From positions 1 through 39,388 of the IMG/VR virus record IMGVR_UViG_3300007539_000055: a DNA stretch of 39,388 bases, one strand, 5' to 3'. The first letter of the stretch is position 1, and each line of letters opens with the position of its first letter. Shown in pieces: positions 33,851 to 39,388 of this stretch. Source of the stretch: a virus. The notes beneath the pieces are model-generated. The model made no database searches and was not told the DNA's origin. It was given only the letters and a program-made list of their open reading frames with translations. Position numbers and translations under genes: made by a program.

Positions 33851-34170
33851 TAGTCTTTGATTTCGTCTTGGTTGTCTTCGTGTGGATCTGCTTGCGCAAT
33901 GCCTTGCTGCAATGTCATTTGCTGTGAGGCGGTGTCATCAACGAGTTGAATGCGCATCACTCGTTGTCTCTTGATACGGATACCCTTCAGCTTTGGGTGA
34001 GAGAAAATCTCCTTCGCCTCAGCGATAGTCATACCGTACTTCTTACGAATATCATCACGGCTCATGCCATCATCCTTGATGTGGCGGATGAGCTGAGAGA
34101 TAGTCAACACCTGTGGTGTTTCTTCTTGCACTACTTCTGGGGTAGCTTCTACTCTTGCGTCAAAAGACAT
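33850..34170 (-). CDS. Small HTH-like hypothetical protein
   Basis: The frame is open further upstream, but I chose the ATG at 34170 (MSFDARVEATPEVV). It lies 10 bases after the ATPase stop, has an A/C-rich AACAACAACATG lead typical of these genes, and removes a long overlap with the ATPase. The product is 106 residues. Residues about 23-63 (ISQLIRHIKDDGMSRDDIRKK, then GMTIAEAKEIFSHPKLKG) look like two or three helices with a helix-turn-helix spacing. The tail is Gln/Asp-rich. Possibly a small DNA-binding regulator or replication accessory protein; not proven. Confidence 0.6.
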   Translation of the reverse strand: MSFDARVEATPEVVQEETPQVLTISQLIRHIKDDGMSRDDIRKKYGMTIAEAKEIFSHPKLKGIRIKRQRVMRIQLVDDTASQQMTLQQGIAQADPHEDNQDEIKD

Positions 34171-34180
34171 GTTGTTGTGT

Positions 34181-34888
34181 TTAATCGATGAAAATTTTCG
34201 TCCAGTCCAGCTCAGCATCAAGTCCTCGTAGATGCTCACAGCGTGAACCTGCCGTGTCGTCGTTCGTAGAATCGAACGATATCTTTGTGGCTCCCTCACC
34301 CCTGTACACATAGCCGATAGCGTCAGAGTTTGCACATGCAATCTCACGGAGCTTACCAGTCAAGGACAGGTCATTAGCCTTGACTTCTTTCCCGTTCTTC
34401 GTGAGGTACTTGTCTTTCAAGTGACCAACGAAGATGACGTGATCAGCCAGCTTGTTGAGGTTACGGAACCATTTTTGGAAAGACTGTCGCAAGTAGTTGT
34501 AGCCTGCACCATTGGGCAGTGTGAGTACAGACAAACCTTTATTGTCCTTGTCGAAGTTCTTACCCATGGGTGTGGCTTGATACATTTGCTTTGCATCCTG
34601 CTCACACCACACTTCCAGTTGGGTAATAGTGTCGATAGCAATATACTTGTACGGCTTTCCCTCGCTAATAATAGCTTTCCCGACCTGAGCCAACTCAGCG
34701 AGGGAGTTGACTTTGATCTTGAGTGCGTCCACCATATCTGACCCGTCCTCCAGGTCAATGATGAGACAGTTCTCAAGCTGGGACAAAGCTGTGGTCTTAC
34801 CGATCTTCGGTGGACCATAGATAATCATGTTCTTAGGTGATTTGCGGGCAGCTTTAACCACCTGTTTTGGAAGTACTAGTTCGCTCAT
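34181..34888 (-). CDS. RecA-fold ATPase, Sak4-like (AAA_24-type)
   Basis: A 235-residue P-loop ATPase. Walker A is GPPKIGKTT at 25-33, and a Walker B strand YKYIAIDT ends at D86. A later strand VIFVGHLKDK fits the sensor strand. The size, the early Walker A and the SSB-like gene nearby match Sak4-type phage recombination proteins, RecA-core proteins that anneal single strands with SSB help. The first 34 bases overlap the helicase gene. Alternative: a helicase-loading or packaging-unrelated AAA_24 protein of unknown substrate. Confidence 0.78.
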   Translation of the reverse strand: MSELVLPKQVVKAARKSPKNMIIYGPPKIGKTTALSQLENCLIIDLEDGSDMVDALKIKVNSLAELAQVGKAIISEGKPYKYIAIDTITQLEVWCEQDAKQMYQATPMGKNFDKDNKGLSVLTLPNGAGYNYLRQSFQKWFRNLNKLADHVIFVGHLKDKYLTKNGKEVKANDLSLTGKLREIACANSDAIGYVYRGEGATKISFDSTNDDTAGSRCEHLRGLDAELDWTKIFID

Positions 34889-35825
34889 TGATTGTGAATG
34901 TTGATAGATCTGTTTCGAATGGTATCATACCGAGCAAACCATCACGGTTCTTCTCGATGTGCACAGCCATGAGACCCACAGGGTCCTCACCACAGTATTT
35001 GTCAGTAATCCCATATAGATCGTAAGGTCTTTGCAGCATCATCACGACATGTGCGTCCTGACCTATGGAATCACCCCCAAATAAATCTGTGAGCATTGGC
35101 TGGTACTGTTGCTTAGCACGATATTCTTGCTCGATGTTACGGTTCAGCTGAGACAGCAGTATATTGATACAGGTCATACGAGCCTGCATCCACATGCATG
35201 CCTTCGACAAAACATTGAGTCGTTGTAGTTCTGTCTCAGCACTACCGAGTACCAAACGAGAGTGGTCAATTAGATTGACGATTGTTGCAGATGGGTAACG
35301 ATGGAACACCTGTTCGTTGATGTTCTTCACCTTCTCCATATCCTGCGGGATAGAACAGAAGTAAATAGGGTAATCCTTGTACTTCTGTACTGCTTGCACA
35401 TACAAGTTGTACTTATCCTGTGTCAGCTTAGCTTCAACTGACAACAATTCGAACGTCTGTAGCTTTGTGTCTTTCGAGCCAGCACGCAGTATCTGCTGCT
35501 CACCCGGCATCTCAAAGCTCCAGTAGAGTACAACTACATTCTTGTCTGTGTTCTTGTCCAGGAGATCAAAGATCAACTGGTTTGAGAACGCAGATTTACC
35601 TACACCAGGACGCCCAGCAATGACGTACATCTTGCCGGGTTGTAGCCCACCCATCAAGTTCTTGTTCAGTCTTGCCCAGTTAGTGGGATACACCAACCTG
35701 TTACCACGTATGCCTTTCTGGACATCCATGATAGATCGCTCGACTGACTTAGAAATGTGACGGAGTTGGGGTATGTCCGTTATCTCATAGTTGGCGCGTG
35801 TTGCGCCCTTGGGAGGATTGCTCAT
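34854..35825 (-). CDS. DnaB-type replicative helicase core
   Basis: A 323-residue hexameric-helicase-type protein. Walker A is GRPGVGKS at 71-78, within the DnaB context MYVIAGRPGVGKSAFSNQL. YWSFEMP follows, as in the DnaB motif with SLEM. Then come LLSQLNRNIE (motif H3) and HIEKNRDGLLG (motif H4, with the arginine finger region). DnaB is about 470 residues; the usual N-terminal helical domain that contacts primase is missing, leaving about 60 short residues before the ATPase core. Located downstream of a possible loader gene, with which it overlaps 41 bases. Unwinds DNA at the phage replication fork. Confidence 0.9.
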   Translation of the reverse strand: MSNPPKGATRANYEITDIPQLRHISKSVERSIMDVQKGIRGNRLVYPTNWARLNKNLMGGLQPGKMYVIAGRPGVGKSAFSNQLIFDLLDKNTDKNVVVLYWSFEMPGEQQILRAGSKDTKLQTFELLSVEAKLTQDKYNLYVQAVQKYKDYPIYFCSIPQDMEKVKNINEQVFHRYPSATIVNLIDHSRLVLGSAETELQRLNVLSKACMWMQARMTCINILLSQLNRNIEQEYRAKQQYQPMLTDLFGGDSIGQDAHVVMMLQRPYDLYGITDKYCGEDPVGLMAVHIEKNRDGLLGMIPFETDLSTFTINERTSTSKTGG

Positions 35826-36333
35826 CTTCTACATCTTCATACTTCTCCCATGTGTAGTTATTCACCCAAGTCTGTAGCTGCTGCATGTAGCCGAGAGTGT
35901 TGGTCGACTTACGCAGCTCAAGCTCATTTATCAAACATTTGATTATAAACTTGTGCTTCTGCGTATCCGACCCCACAATCTTCTCATACTTCAGCTTAGG
36001 CTTGGCGTTTGCTCTAGCGTTGGCATCTTTAGCCCTCAACACCCGCATATGCCCTTGATTGTAGACCTTGAGAGGAAAGTGGGAGAGAAGCTCGGACCAC
36101 ATCTGATCAAACGAAGTCTGGAATATATCCAGAAATCCTTGTCGTACTGTGTGGTCTCGCAGCTCCTCCCCCAACTTAAGTAGGCCCTTGGTTTGCAGGG
36201 ATTCGGTGTCTGGATTTAGAGATAACTCTTCTAGACAATCATAACTTGTGGCATGCAAGAGGTACAAATATAAGAAATCATCAGCTGTTATCCCAAATTC
36301 CTTGAGAGTTTCTGTGTTGATCTCTACAATCAT
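35785..36333 (-). CDS. Putative replication accessory protein (possible helicase loader)
   Basis: A 182-residue mainly helical protein with no catalytic motif. Near the C-terminus, YMQQLQTWVNNYTWEKY (about 148-164) resembles the short Trp-containing segment found at the end of several phage replication initiator and loader proteins of the DnaT/DnaD kind. Its stop lies 41 bases inside the DnaB-like gene. Because that helicase lacks an N-terminal domain, a nearby loader or initiator would make sense. This is inference from a short motif and from gene order. Confidence 0.6.
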   Translation of the reverse strand: MIVEINTETLKEFGITADDFLYLYLLHATSYDCLEELSLNPDTESLQTKGLLKLGEELRDHTVRQGFLDIFQTSFDQMWSELLSHFPLKVYNQGHMRVLRAKDANARANAKPKLKYEKIVGSDTQKHKFIIKCLINELELRKSTNTLGYMQQLQTWVNNYTWEKYEDVEDEQSSQGRNTRQL

Positions 36334-36338
36334 ACCAA

Positions 36339-36677
36339 TTATTTAAACACCATAGTTATCTCCACCCCTCTGACGTTCATGGTAATGACATCAGATACCG
36401 TCGTAGCCTCCTTCTTTTGGTAACTGATTACCTCAGCTTTAGAAGTCTTAGGCTTGACAGACTTGGGTGGTGTGGGTGTCTGGTACCCACGGCTCAACAA
36501 TGTGTAGTATCTGCCCTTGATTTGATGAGGAGTGAGCAGAATCCTGTACTCTTGCTTGATCCGCCTTTGGACCTGCAGAGTTGCTTCGTGTTGAGTTGTC
36601 TTGCCTCTGTTGACAAGAGTGCTCATGATCATATAGTCCATATGATCGTCATAAGGTGCAATGGTTTTTGCTTTCAT
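36339..36677 (-). CDS. Hypothetical protein
   Basis: A 112-residue protein whose start overlaps the SF2 helicase stop (ATGA). Residues 10-60 look like three helices with many Gln/Arg (TTQHEATLQVQRRIKQEYR, then TPHQIKGRYYTLLSRG), compatible with a small DNA-binding fold. A Pro/Lys-rich linker (TPPKSVKPKTSK) and a short beta tail follow. No named family. Five bases separate it from the next gene. Confidence 0.65.
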   Translation of the reverse strand: MKAKTIAPYDDHMDYMIMSTLVNRGKTTQHEATLQVQRRIKQEYRILLTPHQIKGRYYTLLSRGYQTPTPPKSVKPKTSKAEVISYQKKEATTVSDVITMNVRGVEITMVFK

Positions 36678-37927
36678 TTTAGATAGTATTGTAGGTCTTC
36701 ACCCTTTTGAACATTAGTTATTTTCTTAGTGGCTTCTTTTAGCCATTTCTCTTCCTGCGAATCGATCATGTAGAAGATGAAGATCTTACCGACCTTGTCC
36801 CCATCCTTACGAATGATTCGTCCCATACGTTGTATCAAAGGCAAGGACTTGCTGTCCAAGCCTACGATGATACCAACACCAACATCAGGGACGTCAGTGC
36901 CTTGGTTCAGAGCTTTTGTAGAACACAGGATTCTTAGCTCTCCACTAGCAAATCGAGACAACATGTCCTCCCTCTGCTTCTTAGTCTTACCAGAGTGATA
37001 GCTCTCACCACCCAATCTCTGAGCTGTAGCATCTGCAAACTTGTTTGTGCCACCGAAGGTTAGGATCTTCTCCTTGTCGTAGAAGTCAGCAACTTCTCGT
37101 GCACCGTTAAGTTTACTGCTAGCCTCTTGGATAACCTTACGCCTACCACGTACAGCATTCATGTACTGTGCAGCTGCGCCTACGTTACCCTTGATTGTAC
37201 CAGCTAGAATACCACTGGCTTTTGTCCATGCATCGTGACCACCCAGTGCCATCTTCATCTTGACGAACATCTTCTGATGCTTGTTATACTCTTCCCTTTC
37301 ATCAGGATCGAGCTCGAGTCCAATGCACACAAGCTGATACTCTGCGACATAGCCAGCCTTTACTGCCTCATCCAAAGTAATCTTGTAGCATACAGGTGCT
37401 AGGTTGACTAGCATTGTACGATACTCAGGGTTCTCTGGTATAGTTGCAGTGAGACACATCAGCCTATTGTACGTGTTCTTCTCAAAGAACTCACTGTACA
37501 CAGGTGACAAGCCCAGGTGTATCTCATCACACACGACGACATGATAGTGCTTACCCTCCAGCTTGTGAGCTGACTGATAGCACATAAAGTCAATGCGGTC
37601 GAGGTAGTCCTCGAAGCCCCACTTGATAAACTCTTTGGGGAACTGTTCCTGCAACTGTGTTGTGGGTACAAGAACTAGGCACCGTGCCTCAGTATCTTCC
37701 AGTTCATCAAGACTATTACCAATAGCGAGAACGGCAACACGAGATTTCCCAAAGCCAGTAGCAGCAATAATGCTGCCTTTAAACCCTTTACGGGCCCAGC
37801 TGTTGAGTGCTTCTCTTTGTGCTCCATCTCTTGATACTGCCTTGCCTTTGGTTACTTGCTTGTTGATCTCTTTCATCATTCTACGAGCTCGTCTTATCTC
37901 AGTCGGGCTGACTTTCACGTATTTCAT
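36674..37927 (-). CDS. SF2 DEAD/DEAH-type helicase (DEIH box)
   Basis: A 417-residue superfamily 2 helicase. The motifs are all in order: Walker A ATGFGKSR around 56-63, motif Ia LVLVPTTQL, motif II D134-E-I-H137, motif III TAT at 160-162, motif V STKALNQGTDVPDV at 335-348, and motif VI Q365-R-M-G-R369-I-I-R372 with the arginine fingers. The layout resembles phage UvsW/RecG-like or Rad25-type DNA helicases, which remodel forks, D-loops and R-loops. No extra nuclease or zinc domain is attached. It sits near the head of the replication operon. The start overlaps the preceding gene by 29 bases. Confidence 0.9.
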   Translation of the reverse strand: MKYVKVSPTEIRRARRMMKEINKQVTKGKAVSRDGAQREALNSWARKGFKGSIIAATGFGKSRVAVLAIGNSLDELEDTEARCLVLVPTTQLQEQFPKEFIKWGFEDYLDRIDFMCYQSAHKLEGKHYHVVVCDEIHLGLSPVYSEFFEKNTYNRLMCLTATIPENPEYRTMLVNLAPVCYKITLDEAVKAGYVAEYQLVCIGLELDPDEREEYNKHQKMFVKMKMALGGHDAWTKASGILAGTIKGNVGAAAQYMNAVRGRRKVIQEASSKLNGAREVADFYDKEKILTFGGTNKFADATAQRLGGESYHSGKTKKQREDMLSRFASGELRILCSTKALNQGTDVPDVGVGIIVGLDSKSLPLIQRMGRIIRKDGDKVGKIFIFYMIDSQEEKWLKEATKKITNVQKGEDLQYYLK

Positions 37928-38132
37928 CTTCTATTTCTTCTTCCAAGAACCTAATGATGTCGGGATCAAAGGCTTGCTCTGGTTTAATTTCAATATCCAG
38001 TATGGATATTTCAGGATGTATGGTAGGTGTGTAATAGTCCCCATGTTGACCGGGGATAACCTCATACTTTACCTTGATGTCCAAGGGTCCGATGTCGGAG
38101 TCTATCTGTGTCTCCCAAAAACGCTCTTTCAT
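37899..38132 (-). CDS. Small acidic hypothetical protein
   Basis: A 77-residue protein. The first half is beta-like (VKYEVIPGQHGDYYTPTIHPE), and the second half is acidic, ending in a helix FLEEEIEDEIRES. The outline (beta strand, Pro/Glu-rich turn, acidic final helix) is common among small phage proteins of unknown function. It overlaps the helicase start by 29 bases. The lead before its ATG is A-rich (AGTAGAAAATG). Confidence 0.65.
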   Translation of the reverse strand: MKERFWETQIDSDIGPLDIKVKYEVIPGQHGDYYTPTIHPEISILDIEIKPEQAFDPDIIRFLEEEIEDEIRESQPD

Positions 38133-38241
38133 TTTCTACTACTCTTATATTTAGTCTAACAATTTGCCTCTTCAATGCACTGAGGTCTCTTCTTACTAGC
38201 TCCACCTCAGACCGGAGCTTCTGGCATTCCGTCAAATTCAT
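38062..38241 (-). CDS. Small coiled-coil ORF (59 residues)
   Basis: A short ORF (ATG at 38241, TGA at 38062-38064) bridging the DnaA-like and acidic-protein genes. Residues 9-34 have hydrophobic side chains at L9, V13, V16, L20, L23, I27, L30 and V34. That is an unbroken 4-3 heptad pattern, as in a leucine zipper, with charged residues elsewhere (RSEVELVRRDLSALKRQ). It fills the 74-base gap between the two annotated genes but overlaps the downstream gene by 71 bases, which counts against it. Its short length explains why it is easily missed. Function unknown; dimerisation or partner binding is likely if it is made. Confidence 0.45.
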   Translation of the reverse strand: MNLTECQKLRSEVELVRRDLSALKRQIVRLNIRVVENERAFLGDTDRLRHRTLGHQGKV

Positions 38242-38617
38242 AGCCGTTTAGTTTTAGTCTTTGTCTTGCTATCATTTTAGCATGATTGTACTTGACTCTA
38301 AATGAGCGATCAATCTCTGTGAGTTCTTCTGCACGCTGCACTGCAACAGTCACTGTCGAATGATCCCTACCCGTATACATGCCGAGTCTTTTGCACGTAA
38401 ACTTGTGTAAATCTCTTCTACATATTAAGTAGAATACTTTGCGAGCATCAGCCAGTGTACGTAGTCTGGTTCTGCTCTTGAACTCTTTGATGGTGATGTC
38501 ATATTCATCGCAGCATGCTGCTGCTACGATGTCTAGCTCACCAGTTCCGAGTATTACTCCATGTTTGATTAGGGTCTGAGCTGATATACTCAAACCAGGA
38601 TAGATGTGATGGTCCAT
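38207..38617 (-). CDS. DnaA domain IV-like DNA-binding protein
   Basis: A 136-residue protein. Residues about 40-95 match the C-terminal DnaA domain: ITIKEFKSRTR, then ARKVFYLICRRDL, and the signature GRDHSTVTVAV at 83-93 (DnaA signature G-R-D-H-S/T-T-V). In DnaA this helix-turn-helix reads 9-bp DnaA boxes at the origin. The AAA+ ATPase domain and DnaB-binding domain I are absent, so it cannot act alone as a full initiator. It may mark a phage origin, recruit host DnaA, or regulate transcription. It is the first protein gene of the replication operon, 15 bases after the CAU tRNA. Confidence 0.85.
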   Translation of the reverse strand: MDHHIYPGLSISAQTLIKHGVILGTGELDIVAAACCDEYDITIKEFKSRTRLRTLADARKVFYLICRRDLHKFTCKRLGMYTGRDHSTVTVAVQRAEELTEIDRSFRVKYNHAKMIARQRLKLNGYEFDGMPEAPV

Positions 38618-38632
38618 GTTGGAATCGTTTTG

Positions 38633-38705
38633 TGCGCCCTGCAGGACTTGAACCTGCGACCGGATGATTATGAGTCATCTGCTCTAACCACTGAGCTAAG
38701 AGCGC
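38633..38705 (-). tRNA. tRNA with CAU anticodon (Met or, more likely, Ile2)
   Basis: A 73-base cloverleaf. The acceptor GCGCTCT pairs with AGGGCGC, with a U5-G68 wobble. The D arm is GCTCAGTGGTTAGAGC, the anticodon stem GATGA/TCATC has loop CTCATAA (anticodon CAT), and the T arm is GCAGG TTCAAGT CCTGC. CCA is not encoded. The initiator features (GGG/CCC anticodon stem pairs) are absent. The body strongly resembles E. coli ileX tRNA-Ile2 (TTAGCTCAGTGGTTAGAGCAG, GGTCGC) and C4-G69 is kept, so decoding of AUA after lysidine modification is plausible. Confidence 0.93.
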
Positions 38706-38710
38706 GAAAA

Positions 38711-38736
38711 AGGGCCAGTGACGTTTCACCGGCCCT
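38711..38736 (-). terminator. Intrinsic-terminator-like hairpin between the two tRNA genes
   Basis: On the - strand, AGGGCCGGTGA (from 38736) pairs with TCACTGGCCCT (to 38711) around an AACG loop, then TTTT follows just before the CAU tRNA. The one non-Watson-Crick position is G-U on the - strand but A-C on the + strand, so the functional strand is the minus one. Confidence 0.7.
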
Positions 38737-38784
38737 ACCTGTAATTGAATGAAACACGTCTGAGCTGTTATCGCCTCACACGCG

Positions 38785-38858
38785 TACCCCGGGCGGGACT
38801 CGAACCCACAACCTACAGCTTAGAAGGCTGTTGCACTATCCAGTTGTGCTACCGAGGC
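38785..38858 (-). tRNA. tRNA-Arg (UCU anticodon)
   Basis: A 74-base cloverleaf. The acceptor GCCTCGG pairs with CCGGGGT, with G-U pairs at the end and at position 4. The D arm is GCACAACTGGATAGTGC, the anticodon stem ACAGC/GCTGT has loop CTTCTAA (anticodon TCT), and the T arm is GTGGG TTCGAGT CCCGC with discriminator A. CCA is not encoded. It reads AGA and AGG, and AGA is visibly the favoured Arg codon in the giant genes. It overlaps the end of the upstream gene by 10 bases. Confidence 0.95.
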
Positions 38859-39388
38859 AATTTGAAGTGTTTCAAAGTATTAAAGGTATGATCTAATTTG
38901 GTGTGGTTTATCGCCTGCAGAGGATTAATCTTCCCACTTACTAGTGCTGGATCAGTCTCTAAGAAACCTGCTTCCCCTGCGTCGATTTGCCACTTGGTTG
39001 GTGGTGCTGGTGGGACAAATAGTTTCACCCCATTTCTACGCAAGTTACCACTTAGATGTATGTCATCTACGAAGAAAGAATCTTTTACTTCATGTTTGAA
39101 TACACGTTCATCGAAATGAGATGGTCGTACAGCCACACCACTGTAACCAAGAAGAATATCCACTTGCTCCGGCTTGCGAATATTTGCAGAACATATCCTT
39201 TCCTCACCCCAAGGGTTCTGATAGATAATGCTACCCATTCTGCATGCTGCATGTCCCCTGTCTAACAATCCACTACGTAACAGGATCTCTACAGCATTGC
39301 TGTGGTAAGCTCTATCATCATCGAAGAAGAAGATGAAAGGCTCAATGCTTTCCTTCTTCCCCATCTCTTGTTCTAAGACACCGAGGAG
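38849..39388 (-). CDS. Putative glycosyltransferase-like protein, 5' partial
   Basis: At least 179 residues; the frame is open to the right edge (L-L-G-V-L-E-Q-E precedes the ATG at 39364), so the start is beyond the window. The sequence FFDDDRAYHSNAVEILLRSG carries a DDD motif typical of nucleotide-sugar-binding glycosyltransferases of the GT-A fold. A second acidic pair (SFFVDDIHLSG) may be the acceptor or catalytic region. Phages use such enzymes to modify DNA or virion glycans, or the host surface. The stop codon and the last two codons (Pro-Arg-TAG) lie inside the tRNA-Arg acceptor stem. The family call is from the motif only; another DxD enzyme is possible. Confidence 0.65.
   Translation of the reverse strand, partial: LLGVLEQEMGKKESIEPFIFFFDDDRAYHSNAVEILLRSGLLDRGHAACRMGSIIYQNPWGEERICSANIRKPEQVDILLGYSGVAVRPSHFDERVFKHEVKDSFFVDDIHLSGNLRRNGVKLFVPPAPPTKWQIDAGEAGFLETDPALVSGKINPLQAINHTKLDHTFNTLKHFKLPR

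Noticed and set aside
33850-34347. A 165-residue form of the small HTH-like gene starting at 34347
   Set aside because: The first 59 residues lie opposite the ATPase coding sequence in another frame and look like shadow translation; the ATG at 34170 fits the spacing and codon content better.
38538-38729. A 63-residue ORF on the - strand (MKRHWPFFALLAQWLEQ...)
   Set aside because: It is the translation of the CAU tRNA gene and part of the DnaA-like gene; a known artefact of reading tRNA sequence as protein.
1-39388. CRISPR arrays, transposases, integrase and long direct repeats
   Set aside because: No regularly spaced repeats and no transposase or integrase motifs were seen by eye; subtle repeats would need a computed self-comparison.
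1-39388. Alternative genetic code with TAG read as Gln, as in some crAss-like phages
   Set aside because: TAG ends the nuclease gene (31597-31599) and the glycosyltransferase-like gene (38849-38851) at sensible positions, the long ORFs are open under the standard code, and no CUA suppressor tRNA is present here.

Overview
This window is part of a tailed double-stranded DNA phage genome, most probably a crAss-like phage (Crassvirales) infecting a member of the Bacteroidota. The main evidence is the 3,887-residue protein at 9495-21158. It carries the DFDID metal-binding motif of the crAss-type (QDE-1-like, two double-psi beta-barrel) virion RNA polymerase and sits among other giant virion proteins. 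Start codons lack Shine-Dalgarno sequences and are preceded by A-rich tracts. A TAnnTTTG box lies before the polymerase gene. Both fit a Bacteroidota host. The standard code appears to apply, since TAA, TGA and TAG all end genes here.

Left half, + strand (1-25423): a late virion cassette of five large genes. In order these are a tail 'muzzle'-like protein (cut by the left edge), an 889-residue Lys/Glu-rich protein with a peptidoglycan-binding-like repeat and a very basic tail, a 935-residue helical protein, the giant polymerase (which also contains an HExxH zincin-like domain), and a 1,275-residue virion protein. Three of the four junctions are TAATG overlaps, so translation is probably coupled. 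Two small genes follow, one encoding an EF-hand/dockerin-like calcium-binding loop. The proteins are probably packaged in the virion and delivered with the DNA, so that the polymerase transcribes early genes.

Middle (25433-25461): a hairpin with an A-tract on one side and a T-tract on the other separates the convergent halves and can terminate both strands.

Right half, - strand (25460-39388): a compact DNA-replication operon read leftward. It encodes a DnaA domain IV-like protein, a hidden coiled-coil small ORF, a small acidic protein, an SF2 DEIH helicase, two small or accessory proteins (one resembling a helicase-loading factor), a DnaB-type helicase core, a RecA/Sak4-like ATPase, a small HTH-like protein, an SSB-like protein, a DnaG-type primase, a PD-(D/E)XK nuclease, rIIA- and rIIB-like proteins, a 5'-3' exonuclease, an unknown protein and uracil-DNA glycosylase. 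Most genes overlap by 1-70 bases. No DNA polymerase is present in the window. Upstream of the operon are two tRNA genes (Arg-UCU and a CAU tRNA that looks more like tRNA-Ile2 than tRNA-Met), separated by a terminator-like hairpin. A partial DDD-motif (glycosyltransferase-like) gene ends inside the Arg tRNA.

The strongest candidate for an under-described system is the fusion of a zincin-like protease with the giant virion RNA polymerase. Its linker layout suggests a polyprotein that could be cut during assembly or ejection. Other notable points are the hairpin directly before rIIA, the hidden heptad-repeat ORF, and a replisome whose initiator, helicase and primase are all reduced or divergent.
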